DNA from: Globodera rostochiensis
Taxonomy: Eukaryota > Nematoda > Chromadorea > Rhabditida > Heteroderidae
Length of the DNA: 64,000 bases
NCBI GenBank assembly: GCA_018350325.1
Contig: JAEVLN010000004.1
Location: 496,001-560,000, forward strand
Direction: 5' to 3'
The translations under genes were made by a program, and so were the position numbers. Below the pieces are notes generated by a model that saw nothing but the letters and a program-made list of their open reading frames with translations, had not been told where the DNA came from and ran no database searches. Numbering within the stretch: the first letter of the stretch is position 1; every line of letters starts with the position of its first letter. Below, one piece after another: positions 11,755 to 27,800 of the stretch.

Positions 11755-14700
11755 ATGCCTCCAATTCTGCGTATTCTATTGGCATTCTGTCTTCTGCCCT
11801 TTGGCATTCAATCGGTGGCACATTTTCGTGTCAAATCAGTGGGCGCCCGATCGGTTGTCATTGAGGTGCGCGACAATTTTGATTATTTTTATTAATCCTC
11901 AAAAAACAATTATTGCCCCCGGCGCCGTCCCCCCTTAAAGATGGTGGACGCACAAAATGTGAGCCGATTTGACATGCGCGTGCTGATTTATGACTTGGAG
12001 AAGTTGCGCGAATTCCGTCGCAGTGAACTGACCGGTGCCCGTTACAATGCGCAGGTCCATTTTAGGCTAAAAAAATGCCATATAAAATTTTGGTGATCAG
12101 AGAGTGCCATAAAATTTTGGTGATCAGAGAGTGCCATAAAATTTTGGTGATCAGAGAATGCCATAAAATTTTGGTGATCAGAGAGTGCCATAAAATTTTG
12201 GTGATAAGAGAGTGCCATGGAAAGAATTTGTGTTGCTCGTTTTTCAGTAAAAATGTATCGTAAAATTTATTGTAAAAATCATTTTTTGAAATTTTTGCTA
12301 ATAAAGGGGTCCAAAACTTTTATTAAATGTTTTATAATTCTACTTTTATATCTGTAAAATTCAACAAATATAAAAATGCCAAAACTTTTCTAAACAAAAA
12401 TTCAAATTCCGCCCACTAATTTATTCCGCTGTAAATCCGGTTTACTATTTGCATTTTCCAATTTCAACACTTCAAAATAAATCCTTTACAATTAATTCGG
12501 CAAATTGAAAGAATTTCCATTTTTTAAATTTAAATTTTTAGCCTCCAAATTGTTACGAATTGCCACAAAATGCGTAGGGCAAAAATATTTTTTGCGCAAA
12601 TTGAGCGGAAAAAAAATGTTGAAAACAATGGGAGACATAATTTTCAAAAGCAAAAATTTGGGAAAATTGCCTCAGGGGCAGCAAATGAATGAATGAATGA
12701 AGGCCTTAATTTTTGAAAGGATTTTTAGGCACATTTTGGAATTATAATAATTTAAAATATTACTGTAAAGAAAGAAGCAACAATTTGTTTAGATTATAAT
12801 TTAAAAAAAAAACTAATTTAAATTTTAAAATTGAAATGAAGGCCTTAATTTTTGAAAGGATTTTTAGGCACATTTTGGAATTATAATAATTTAAAATATT
12901 ACTGTAAAGAAAGAAGCAACAATTTGTTTAGATTATAATTTAAAAAAAAACTAATTTAAATTTTAAAATTGAAACATTCATTCGTTTATACTTTTGTTTT
13001 TTAATTTACATGGAATAATTTGAATATTGAATTATTAATGTTTATTGAATTAATAATATTTTTTATACGGAATATAAATCCATTTTTTCCATTTTCCCAG
13101 CGCCGTCAAACTTTTTTTGTTGTTGAGAAAATAATGGGAAAATAAGTGAGAAAAAATGGCGCATTTTGTGTTGCTGAGAAAATGTTATGAATTTAATTAT
13201 AAATTGTTCAATTAAGATTATTAATTTTTCACAGAAGGAGAATTTTTAATAGGAAATTTTCAATTTTTATTTAATAAACCAAATTTTTATTGATTTTTAT
13301 TTAGTTTCCCTCGAGGGGAATTCTCAAGAAATTTCTTATAAACCAATTTTTTAAATTTTCAATTAAATTTCATTATAAAAAAACATTTTTCCCATTTTGT
13401 CCTTTAATCAAAAATTATGAATTTTCATTTTCTTTCATAAAATTTCCCCTGAAGACATTTGCTCTTTGGAATTTCCGCTCGAAAACTCCTTCTTCAGCCA
13501 ATGCCCGCACATCCGCCGGTCATCGGTGCGGGCTAATTGAACTTTTTGCTGACCCCTCGGGCGCCACTTAAGGAGAGCGCCTCGGGCAAATTCCTCTCAG
13601 CAAAATTGCCGGAGGGCATTTTTAATTTTTGTTTTAAACTTTTTGGGGTTGGCCTTTTGTGTTGGGTGCCTGACCTGTTTAAAAGCGTGTACAGAAAAAG
13701 TCGGGTGGAAATTTTGGGGGCGGGGGGGAGGGGGGGAGCAACCGCCGGAGGGGCCACTTTCTTCTTAATGAGTAATTTCGGGCGGCTGGTGCGTTTGTTC
13801 GGGTGGAAATAATGCGAAAGTTGGGATTGGATGGAGCCGGCGAAGACGGCGCGTGGCACAGCAATTTTGGGGAAGGGTAAATGCCGAAAATTCCCATTAA
13901 AAATATTTGTAAAATCTTTGAAATAGCACAAAAGTTTTCATTTAAATTTTGCAAAACCCAAAAAGTCTATTTTAAAATATTTGGCAAATTCTTTAAAACC
14001 TAGATAAAAGTGCGCATCACGCCCAAAATATAAAAATATTTAAAATTACGGAATTGATAAATTCTTATGTAAATATTTGGTGAATAAAAAAAATTTAAAA
14101 ATATGTTGCAATGAATAATAATTTAAATATTTGCAAATAACAGTAATAATGTTTATAATGTTGTTTCAATCGGATAAAAATGCAATAAAATTTAATGAAT
14201 TTTGCGGGGTGCGCTCGTCTTTCGTCGACCTCTCCATGTCGCCGGCATTCTCAAATTTCAGCCAATTTTCGGCACTGAACAATATTACAAAAATTTTGCA
14301 CAATTTTATTCCTTCAGCAACCAAAAATAATTTTTTTTTTTAAATTTGTATTGGAAATAAATAGGTACTAATATTTATGAAAATTTCTAAAATTAATTTG
14401 GGCGCAGAAAATGCAATTTTTTTTTACTTTTTAGCAAAATCTTTCATTTTATGTCAGAAAAGATTAACCTGGGAGACGAACATGGCAAAGATTGATGATG
14501 ATGAGACACTTACATATGTTGTATATAAACCCCGTAATTAAGTTGCGTTTTTGGAGAGATGAGAAAATGAGTCAACAAAATAATAAATTGTTAATATTTT
14601 AGGCTTAATTAATAATTATTTTAAACAATTTTCAGCTTTTTTCCTTTGACGGACTTTTGCCAGCCAATTGGTTTGCCTTTCGCATCGAATACCGGCTCAG

Positions 14701-17700
14701 CTTCAGGGCGGCCGGGTCCGAAAAGAGCGGCACAAAACTTTTTGATCCGCAACTTTTGGACAATCATTTGGCCACAAAACAGGCAAGCAAAGATTTAAAT
14801 GCGGAAATTTAAATGAAAATAAATCACAAAATTTTGCAATTAAAAAGAGACAGTAGTTTTTTAAATGTTTACTAAATATTTATTATTTTAAATTTTAAAA
14901 ATAGGAATCAGAACATTCTTTTTCATACCTAAATTCATGTTGGTGCCTTCAAACTTTATTCCGAGAGAGAATGGACCAATTTTTGAATACATTTTTTCGA
15001 TTTTCCCACCTTTAACCCTGAGGGGAAGTCTCAAATTTCATGCTCCCCCAAGGCGTACACACACAGAGCAACAAAAGTCTCTGATCATCAAAAAGGTGCC
15101 TTTTGTATGCCGAAAATCGGGCAAAATCACAGACAGTGGTGGCGCGTGTGCCTCTTTCTGCTGATGATGATGACCCCTCGGGGGGGGGGCTGCTTTGGTG
15201 GTGGTGTTGTGACCTTGGCGGAAAACGCCCCAATTTGGAGGGCCGAAAACGCCCCGAGGGGATGTGGCAGCGGGCGGGGGCCCTCCCTACCTGAAAACTT
15301 CCCAACACTTTGCCCCCGGGGGCCATTGTTTGGGACGGGGGCGGGGGGACGGGGGCACCGCGCCACAATTCACAGAATTGTGGGGGGGGCGCTGTTTTGA
15401 ATGTGCGCATTAATTGCCCACCCGACGGATTTTGAATGGAGTCGGAAAGCGGGGGGGGGGGAGGCGAGGGGTTTGTGAAAAATTAGCATAAATTTGAAAA
15501 TTAAGAAAACCGGAAAGAAGCATTCCAGAAATGACGTCATGGGGTGGCTTTGGAGAAAATTAAAATTACAATTCGAGGGTTGTAAAATTGTATAGAAATA
15601 AAATTCAGAAAATCGGAAATTGATCCTATGGGGGAGGACTTTCCAATTTTTTGATGCATTTATGAAGTTGAAGGATTTAAAAAAATTAAGAATCGGAAAT
15701 TGGTTTCAAAAAATTGATTTTAATTTCTGGCGTAATGTTTTTAATAGAGAAAATTTTAGAAGAACGACAAAATTCGAACTCTTATTCAGGAATTGATTGT
15801 TCGAACACGAGCCGAACAGCTTTTGAGTGCGTCCGTCAGTGGTGCACCGATTTTGAACGAGGCAAAAAAATAATAATTAAAATTTTATATTAAAAAATTT
15901 ATTTTTAATTTTTTAGGACTCAAATGTTGAGGACGAAGTTGTACAGTTCGACAAGGTCCAGCTGTTCCCGGAACTGCACCAGCTGAACCTGACGCTGAGC
16001 TCGGTGTTCACAAAAAGGCCGAGGGTATGTAAAAATTGAACAATTTTTATTTAATAAATCATTAATAATAAAACAAATATTTTGTTTTTAAATTTTTATT
16101 TTTTTTAAAGCTTCTAAAGACCACCTTTTTACAGGAATCCACTTATTTAGTAAGATGAAAATACAAAATAATATTTTCTTAAAATGTTTTTGGTGTTATT
16201 TTTTTAAATACTATTTAAGACAAATAAAATTTTTGTTTTATTAATTAGGCAAATAAATGTTTTCAAACTTTTTTTGTTTGTTTGTTTTTCTCATTATTTT
16301 TCCTTTGTAATTCGATGTGAAAGTGAGGGGATCTTCTCATCTTTCCAGCGGTTGTTCGTGCCCCTTTTTTGAGATGTTATTATGAAAAAAAGGGAAATAT
16401 TCCGCAGGTGGCGGGCTTATTTTACGATGAAAAGGATCGCCCCACAATGGGCGAAAGGCAAAAAAAAAGGGGGGGGGGGACCCTTCAAAATGTTTACTTT
16501 TTTTTTAATAAAAAAAAATAAAGACGGGTACGGTTTGTTGTTGACCCCTTAAGCGTCCCCGGTTAGGCCGTTTTTTCAATAATTTTCTTTAAAAAAATTG
16601 ATAAAATTTTTGTTGCAATGTAAGGCCGGGATTACACGGCTCGGGTTCCCGACAAATCCTGATCGGCAAAAAAAAGAATGGGGGGACCCTTCAAAATGTT
16701 TACTTTTTTTTTAATAAAAAAAAATAAAGACGGGTACGGTTTGTTGTTGACCCCTTAAGCGTCCCCGGTTAGGCCGTTTTTTCAATAATTTTCTTTAAAA
16801 AATTGATAAAATTTTTGTTGCAATGTAAGGCCGGGAGTAGATGGCTCGGGTTCCCGACAAATCCCGAGCCCTTCAATCCTGAAAATTTTTGGTTCAGGAT
16901 GCCGCGGAATTTTTTGGATTGAGAAAAATTCTCAAATCGCCGGGGGCAACATTTTAAAAATAAACTTTGTATGTTATTGTTGTGTTTAATTTGTAAAAAG
17001 TTTAAATTTAATTAAGAAAAGAAGAGATCAACGAGCTAAATTTTCTTGGTTTTTAAAAATGTTGTCAATTTAAGTTTTTTTTTTTGTAATGTGATGAGCT
17101 TGAAATTTGCTTTTTTATGTCTTTTTTTAAGCTTAAAAATGGTTATCATTTTTATTTTCTATGTTCAGAAAAGATTTATTTTATTTGCTTTCAAAAATAA
17201 ATTTAAATTTCTTAATTTTAATGTTTACGCCTTCACTTTTGTCCCTTTTTAAGAAAAATTAATTTAAAATTAATTGTTTATTTATTGGAGGCTAAATTAT
17301 CCCAATTTTGGCCCATATTGTCTGTTCTGTTGTTCCCGCCGTCTCACTCGACTTAATCGGCTGTATAATGGCACATAACGAGACAAATCCGCCGACAAAA
17401 GTCGGGCGGATTTGGGGGGATTTAATTTGCATATTTTTCGGGCCTTTTATTTGTTTTAAATATTCCAAATTAAATGGACAAAATGGATTTTTAAATAAAT
17501 ATCCAATTCTTAATTTGAAATTGATTTTTTTCCTATTTTTAATTTTTTGCTGAAAATTAGAAATTTTTGATTTACTTGAAAATAATTGAACTTTTACCTA
17601 TACAGCAAATTTTAATAATTTTTTAAAACATTTTAAACAATTTGTTTGTTCATTCCCCATAAAATTATTGCCAAAAATTAAATGTTCTATTTTTGTTTCG

Positions 17701-19302
17701 ATTGAAATCTTTGAATTTTGGCTTTAAAATTTTCTACTCAATTTTTGCTTAAATTTTGAAAAAAAATTTGCAATTTTTTCCATAGGTTGTTGAAGTGTTT
17801 TGGCCAATTTATTCGTTCCAAATTTTCTTTTTGTTTTATTTCATTATTTTCTTTGCCAATTTGTGCCGGAATTTTGTGAGTTGAGCACAACCAAATTCAA
17901 TGTAATTGAATTTTGTTGACCAATCCGCCGAAGGTTGGGCAAAACCCAACAAAATTTGGGGGCAAAAATTCTGTGGAAAAAAATTGTGACGAAAATTTCG
18001 TAAAAAGGCAAAATCAAACAAAATAAATTTATATTTTATCACTTTTTTATATTTAATTGGACTAATTATATTATGTCGGCGATTTTTTTTTGTTTGAATA
18101 TTAAGATTTAGGTAACAGAGTTTAAATGTTTATTTAATAATTTTTCTTAAAAAATGTTTTTTTTGCTTTACATTTTTATAGCAAATAGATCAATCAGTCA
18201 TTGAACCACCACACAATCTTTGAAAGAATAATATTTAATTTACGCAAAATATCGAATTTTATAAATTACTAAATTTCTTTAAATTAAATTTTTAACCATA
18301 ATTAATTAAACTGGTTTATTAAAGTAATCAATATTTTCAAAATTGACTTATTTTTTTTATGAAAAAATTACTTAATATTTGCATAAAATATAAAGCAATT
18401 TCAAAAATGTTTTTTGGTTTTTTTTTAAATCAAAAACTATTATTATTTTTTCAAATTTCATGTGAAAAATTTGTTTTTCAAAAATCTAATCATACACAAA
18501 TTCAACAGATCAACACACTGGTGGTGGCGGAGCTACAATGTTCACGGGGTACGGTAAAGCCGCAGGCCCAGCAATTGCCGGACGAGGGTACTGTATTCAG
18601 GTTTGGCGCCAAGTTTGAATATTTGAAATTGTGCCGGCGTCATTTTTTTCAGTTTTGATTTGAAACGCGTGCATCCGGAAGCGCTGGTGGCGGAGCGCAA
18701 AACGTTGCTGAAAATGTTGAACTGCGCCAATTTGTGCGTGTTCCCTTTTGTGCGCGTTGAACCGTCCAAAACGGCGGAGGAAAATTCGTAAATTTTTTTA
18801 TCAAATTTATTTTTCAAATTTTGCTAAAAGCAATTTTGTTGATGTAACTATATAAATTATTTAAGTTCTTTCCCTCTTTAAAACATTTTAATTTTAGCTA
18901 TTTTGAACTTTTTGTTTATTTTATTTGATTTCAAAGGGTTTAAAACCAATTCTTTAATTTAAGTTTTTAATTTTAAACATTTTTTTATTTGATTTTTTGT
19001 TTGAAATTTCATTTAGGCCTTCCCGACAGTCGCAACGGCACACTTTTCGTGCCCGTGAAATTTGTGAGGCACTGCTCGAGCAGGACGACCACACTTTTGG
19101 CGATGCACCGCCGCGCGTGGACAGTGCCAACTTTCGCCAACATCAAAACGCGTGGCAAAATGCGCGGCAGCAAAAATTGTTGGACCGCCGCTTCAGCAGA
19201 ACGGCCACAAATGGCGGGCATGGCACCAAAGTGCCATTTTTGTTGAGGACGGCGACAATTTTTGGCATTTTTGTCCACATTTTGTTTAGTCAAATTTTAT
19301 AA
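11755..19302 (+). CDS. Secreted, probably tail-anchored protein of unknown function (8 exons, 283 aa... multi-exon)
   Basis: Exons 11755-11865, 11941-12054, 14636-14782, 15790-15861, 15917-16024, 18509-18600, 18653-18787 and 19017-19302 join in phase (1065 nt, 354 aa; this figure replaces the length in the call). The protein starts with a signal peptide (MPPILRILLAFCLLPFGIQS), followed by hydrophobic/charged alternation that could be a beta-sandwich (MRVLIYDLEKLREF, WFAFRIEYRLSF). It ends in a basic then hydrophobic segment (LLRTATIFGIFVHILF), which suggests a C-terminal membrane anchor. Introns 3 and 4 begin with GC rather than GT (CAG|GCAAGC and GAG|GCAAAA); no in-frame GT alternative is available for the first. 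AATAAA follows the stop at 19311. I do not recognise the family. Exon calls are strong because phases match at every junction. Confidence 0.72.
12075..12219. repeat. 27-bp tandem repeat, five copies
   Basis: The unit GTGCCATAAAATTTTGGTGA plus TCAGAGA repeats five times with one or two substitutions. Because 27 is a multiple of three, the frame stays open and would read HKILVIREC repeatedly, but it lies 20 bp inside an intron. Confidence 0.85.
12699..12972. repeat. 137-bp direct tandem duplication
   Basis: Two adjacent, nearly identical copies beginning AATGAAGGCCTTAATTTTTG, differing by a single A in a poly-A run. Recent duplication or assembly artefact within the intron. Confidence 0.85.
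16025..18508 (+). other. 2.5-kb intron 5 of the 11755-19302 gene
   Basis: No exon seen. It contains a direct duplication of about 200 bp (16458-16670 and 16680-16855; shared GACGGGTACGGTTTGTTG and GCGTCCCCGGTTAGGCC) and AT-rich filler. Confidence 0.5.
16458..16860. repeat. ~200-bp direct duplication
   Basis: Two copies share ACCCTTCAAAATGTTTAC through AATGTAAGGCCGGGA. The second continues into a short inverted region with CTCGGGTTCCCGACAAATCC. Probably remnants of one repeat family. Confidence 0.75.
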
Positions 19303-19649
19303 AAAATTGCAATAAAATTGAAAATATATATATTTTTTGTTTAAATACTATTCTCATTGGTCAAATTTATTTGTCAAATAAAGAAATTTAAAATTAGGAA
19401 TTTCTTTAAATTTAATAAAAAGTTTTATTTTTAATGTATTGTTTTTTAAAACTTAGAAAAAAACCATTTGTTTTTTGAAAATCAATAAATTTCATGAACA
19501 TTTTTAAGAAAAACTCTTTGTAACAATTTGTTTTTGAAAATCAATAAATTTATAAACATTTTACATTTTTCAAAAAAATGTGAAAATGTATAAAAGAAAT
19601 TTGTCGTCACTTTGTCGCAAAATGGTTTTCGCCGTTTTGTCTTACTCGC
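19303..19649. other. Convergent intergenic gap
   Basis: 347 bp between two genes transcribed toward each other. AT-rich, with a local duplication of AAAATCAATAAATT, and serves both 3' ends. Nothing else seen. Confidence 0.5.
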
Positions 19650-23197
<3,548 letters not shown>

Positions 23198-24869
23198 CGG
23201 AATTGAACAAAAGCAATAAAAATAATTAAAAAAAGATTTAAGCTTTTCTATTTAAATATTTATTTTTATTATACAATAAAATTAATTTGAAAATTTATTC
23301 AATGTTAAACAATAAAAAAAAGGGGTTGAATAGATAAAATATTGGCTTAAATTCATGTGGCATTTTTATTAGCAAATCAATAGCAATTAATGGGCAGAGA
23401 ATTTGGCATAAATTTGCGAATGAATTATTATTTAATCGATTTCTCAGCCCTTAGAAAAAATGCATAAAAATTTATTTCTTATATAATTGAGTTATAATCT
23501 AAGGAACTTGGATCCCTAGAATTGGCCTCATATCGTGAAAATAATTTGATTAAGCTTAGAATGATTTTTAATAGGGCAGTGCGCGGGGGTCGGTTAACCG
23601 AACCGAAAACCGGTTTTTTTAATCCAAAAACTGAAATCAAAAACCGAAACGTTAACGGAAAAAGTGCCGAATATAAATCGGCTAAAATAGAAAAACTAGT
23701 TTAATAACAATATAAAGTCCTTAGGTTAGTTAATTGATGTGGCTTCCGTACTGATGAGGCCCGGCCACAACAATGAGGAAAAATGTTTTGTTTTTGTGAC
23801 ATAAAGCCGCAAATGGCACATGTCTGAGCCCCAATGTCGGGTCGCAAATGTCATTTTGTCTTAGGCCGCAAGTGTCTGGGCCGCAAATGTCTGCGCCGCA
23901 AATGTCTGAGCCACAAATGTTGGGTCGCAAATGTCATTTTGTCTTAGGCCGCAAGTGTCTGGGTCGCAAATGTCTGGGCCGCAAATGTCTGAGCCCCAAA
24001 TGTCGGGTCGCAAATGTCATTTTGTATTAGGCCGCAAGTGTCTGGGCCGCAAATGTCTGGGCCGCAAATGTCTGAGCCCCAAATGTTGGGTTGCAAATGT
24101 CATTTTGTCTTAGGCCGCAAGTGTCTGGGCCGCATGTCTGGGCCCCAAATGTCGGGTCGCAAATGTCATTTTGTCTTAGGCCGCAAGTGTCTGGGCCGCT
24201 TGTCTGGGCCGCAAATGTCGGCCAACCTTCAAACCACAATACGATGATCAGACGACGAAAAATTTGAAATGTGATCGGAACCCATGCCCCCTTCATTTTC
24301 ATTTCACACCAAATAAAGGGGGAGGTGTTGGATACCGCTTCCGATCCGAGTGCCGAATGCTCCGAGTGCCGAATAGTACAAATACTGTCCGAATAAGATG
24401 AGCCGACGACCAAACCGTAAATAGCAGGGCTGGGCAAAATTTCGGATTTCGGATATTTCGGGATTTTTGGGTTTTCGGATTTTAAATCGTTTCGGATTTA
24501 TGGGGTTTTGAAATTTCGGGTTTCGGATTTTAAATCGTTTCGGATTTACGGGGTTTTGGAAATTTCGGGTTTCGGATTAAAAGGGCCTCAAAACCAACAT
24601 GGTTACAAGAGCAGAGCATAAAGCTTCTATCGACGTTCATGAAGAATGAAGCGTAGTTAACTTCAAATTTTAATTTTAATAAAGAAATGTCGAATATTCA
24701 TAATTTTAGGTAAGGATTTTTTCCCACGAATGAAAAGCCTTACAAACATTGGCTGCCTTGAGCGCCAAACAATATTAGCAACAAAAGAAGTTTTAACAAT
24801 AACAATTGGGAACAGTGAGTGATCGCAAATGATGATCTTCGGGAATCTTTTGGGTCAACGTGCACATTT
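23198..24869. other. Intergenic region between unique genes and the multigene array
   Basis: No gene seen. Contents: a CCGAAAACCGGTT-type repeat (23577-23650), the 83-bp tandem array (23806-24225), a block also found at 46171-46280 (ACGACGAAAAATTTGAAATG..., GGGGGAGGTGTT), and a TTTCGGGTTTCGGATT-saturated element starting CAGGGCTGGGC (24428-24580). It ends with the conserved 3' flank of the array genes. Confidence 0.55.
23806..24225. repeat. 83-bp tandem repeat with 15-17-bp sub-repeats
   Basis: Units spaced exactly 83 bp (ATGTCATTTTGTCTTAGG at about 23848, 23931 and 24014), each built from variants of GGCCGCAAATGTCTG. Later units are shortened. Frames on both strands stay open (CHFVLGRKCLGRKCLG; CGPDTCGLRQNDICD) because of the repeat, not as evidence of genes. 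Confidence 0.88.
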
Positions 24870-27800
24870 CTATTTTCTCGGCTTTTTCCCTGTTTTCGTT
24901 GCGCTTTTACCTCTCGATGAGCTCGGTCTTTTCGGCCTGACCACCGAAGCAAGACTTCCATCATTGTCTTCCGAATTTCCCCCGCTCCAATCCAAAGAAG
25001 GCGTTCCAGGTTGGGATGACACAAACTTAGTGGATGAATTTAATTGGGCTGATTGATTGGACGGCTGGTTTGGGAATGCTGGAAATGATGACGTGCCCGG
25101 CATTGGGGCTTGTTGAAACGGTATCGCGTCACCGTAATGCGACGATGAGCCGGGGTTGCCCGAATTAAAGTTGGATGTGTTTGGTATGGGGCTGAAAAAG
25201 TTGGATGCGCTTGTCCTTCCCGTCGATTGCAATTGATTTGGGAAAAACGGCGGCGTCGTGTTAAAACCTTCAATTAATTAGGCCAATTAATTCAAAAGTA
25301 TAGATTATGCCCTTTTCCCTTTTTCGCAGCATTTTTACCTCCCGATGAGCTCCTATTTTTCGGCCTGACCACCGAATAAAGACTTCCATCATCGTTTTGC
25401 GAATTTCCTCCGAACCAATTTGTAGAATCAGTCCCAGCTTGGGATGGCAATCGCATAAATGTGCTGTGCATTGGGGGAGCTTGTTGAGACGGCATCGCGT
25501 CACCGTAATGCGGCGCTGAGCCTAGTAAATGGTATATGTATTGTAAGGTGAGATATGGCCAAAGGACAAAATCCATTGGTCCATAAAGGACACACGTGAA
25601 CCCCCCCTCCCCCGTTCGCATTTCCGTTCCATCTCTCCGCTCGCACTTCCGATTTCCCACCACTCATCAAATCTACATTCCGTCTGTCCAACACCGTCCG
25701 TTATGTCCCACCCCGCGGCTAATGGATTGCAACCTTTATAAATTGAGCACCGATCACAATGGAAGGGACGATCCTTCCTTTCAGTTGTCCTCCTCAAGCT
25801 CACCCTCCCTCCCCTCTACGGAGCCGCCATACAGCCCCCCCCCCCCCGCCAACTTCGTCACTCTCTCCTTCTCTCTGATTTCGTGTTCGATCATTGTCAT
25901 TTTGGCATTTTATTGCGAATGGAAATAAACTCTGAACCGCAGTTTTCGAGGTAATTGGTGGGAAGGTGCGCATTCCCAAACTCCTTCCCCACGGGCCCAG
26001 CACCTCCACAACTGGTAGCACCGGATGGTTGCCTGAATTGGCAACCTTTCCATCCACCTCAGGGTTCTCACTATTCTTTTCAACCCCAGCCTAGCCTTTC
26101 ATCAACCAATCGTCTGTCTTACTGAAGCAAAGTGTGTTTAAGGGCACCCGATCAATGCAATTCTTCGATGGCCCTTTTGTGTTTCTTCGTTCAGGCCAAA
26201 TTTTGAATCAGTTTCCTCGGTCAGGCCAAATGTCGAATCAGTTTCCTTGACCAAATTTTGAATCGGTTTCCTTGTTCAGGCCAAATTTCGAATCAATTCC
26301 CTCGTTCAGCGCCAAATGTCGAATATGGTTTTGAGATCACGCCGTCGCAGCTTGTACTTATCCTCTCATCCCAGCAAAGTATCACCTATGCCGACTACTC
26401 AAATCGCAACACACAAATCCCAAGTCCCCTGTCTTGAAATCAAAGTACGCTCCTGGGTGCAGTATTGCATCCAGCTGAGATCATCTGACACAAGTATCCG
26501 TCTCACTCCTGACCACCCTCCTCATGGCAAACCATCAAGACATCCTTCCCAATCAGAACATGGTCTCCGCTATCCAATGGCTCGTTCTTCAACAACGACG
26601 CCCTCTCACCCACTTTACGTTCGTGCCAGCAGTGGCAAATACAAATGAACCGATTGAACCAGTCACTGCCCCGCCTTTCCTAGCCTCAAACCATACATTC
26701 TGGCTACTCTCCCGTCCATTCGAATTGAACTGGCGCTCTCTCTGCAACCCAGTTACTCAAAATAACAGAACGTTCTTGAAAGCATCAACTGCATCAAGTG
26801 AGACTCTCCCCACTCAAAGAAAACAAAAAACTCCTGGGGACATCAAATGCCTCCAGTGACAGACATTCTCCCTGATCCCTTAGATTCCACCTTCGCCCAT
26901 CTTTGATTCAGCCAGGACAAAGGACGTCAAGTTTCAACCTCCGACGAATTGCCCAATTGAACCATAGTTCTCCCAATTTTCAGAAACTGCCTTGCTCAAC
27001 GATTTGCGGATCCTACCAGGGCAACTCAGATGGAGGCAGACGCGAGGACGATGGAAGGATGAAGATCAAATGAAATCATTCAAAGATCATGTTTCACGCG
27101 ATCGAAATTCAAACCCATTCATGTTCAACTACTCACTTTTTCATTTACTTCTTCACCAACCCCCCCCCCCCCAGGGATTGACGACTTCCATCGAATACCA
27201 AAAGACCAGGGACGGTCTTTCGGTAGCATTGGACGTGTAAGGTGAGATATGGCCAAAGGACAAAATCCATTGGTCCATAAAGGACACACGTGAACCCCCC
27301 CTCCCCCGTTCGCATTTCCGTTCCATCTCTCCGCTCGCACTTCCGATTTCCCACCACTCATCAAATCTACATTCCGTCTGTCCAACACCGTCCGTTATGT
27401 CCCACCCCGCGGCTAATGGATTGCAACCTTTATAAATTGAGCACCGATCACAATGGAAGGGACGATCCTTCCTTTCAGTTGTCCTCCTCAAGCTCACCCT
27501 CCCTCCCCTCTACGGAGCCGCCATACAGCCCCCCCCCGCCAACTACGTCACTCTCTCCTTCTCTCTGATTTCGTGTTCGATCATTGTCATTTTGGCATTT
27601 TATTGCGAATGGAAATAAACTCTGAACCGCAGTTTTCGAGGTAATTGGTGGGAAGGTGCGCATTCCCAAACTCCTTCCCCACGGGCCCAGCACCTCCACA
27701 ACTGTATGATGAGACTGACACACAAGGTTATTAGTGTTGCACGAGAGTCTCGGTCTCGAATCTCGACTCGAGAAAAGTCTCGAGTATTTTGGGTCTCGTT

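Larger units (their letters stand above)
12055..14635 (+). other. 2.6-kb intron 2 of the 11755-19302 gene
   Basis: No exon seen. It holds a 27-bp tandem repeat (12075-12219), a 137-bp tandem duplication (12699-12972) and AT-rich DNA. Around 13500-13900 GC content rises and frames open on both strands, without splice or domain support. Confidence 0.5.
25542..27702. mobile_element. Young non-autonomous LTR retroelement (2.16 kb)
   Basis: Near-identical direct repeats (25542-26012 and 27236-27702; they differ by a 4-bp C-tract change and about one substitution) begin TGTAAGG and end CCACAAC. They are flanked by the 5-bp duplication TGTAT (25537-25541 and 27703-27707). TGGTAGCACCGGATGG directly follows the first LTR as a plausible primer-binding site. 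The 1.2-kb interior has only short frames (26316-26648, 26524-26859) and no protease, reverse transcriptase or integrase, so it needs a helper. Near-identical LTRs mean recent insertion. Confidence 0.88.

Noticed and set aside
12075..12263. Possible repetitive peptide HKILVIREC in five copies
   Set aside because: Starts within an intron and carries no splice signals; open only because the unit is 27 bp.
23806..24225. Considered as a CRISPR-like array
   Set aside because: No unique spacers between repeats, and the genome is eukaryotic.
23730..24437. Cys/Gly-repeat frames (CGPDTCGLRQND and RKCLGRKCLG)
   Set aside because: Artefact of the 83-bp tandem repeat; no start context or splice sites.
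25522..27568. Paired open frames repeated at 25.6 and 27.3 kb
   Set aside because: They are the two LTRs of one retroelement, not duplicated genes.
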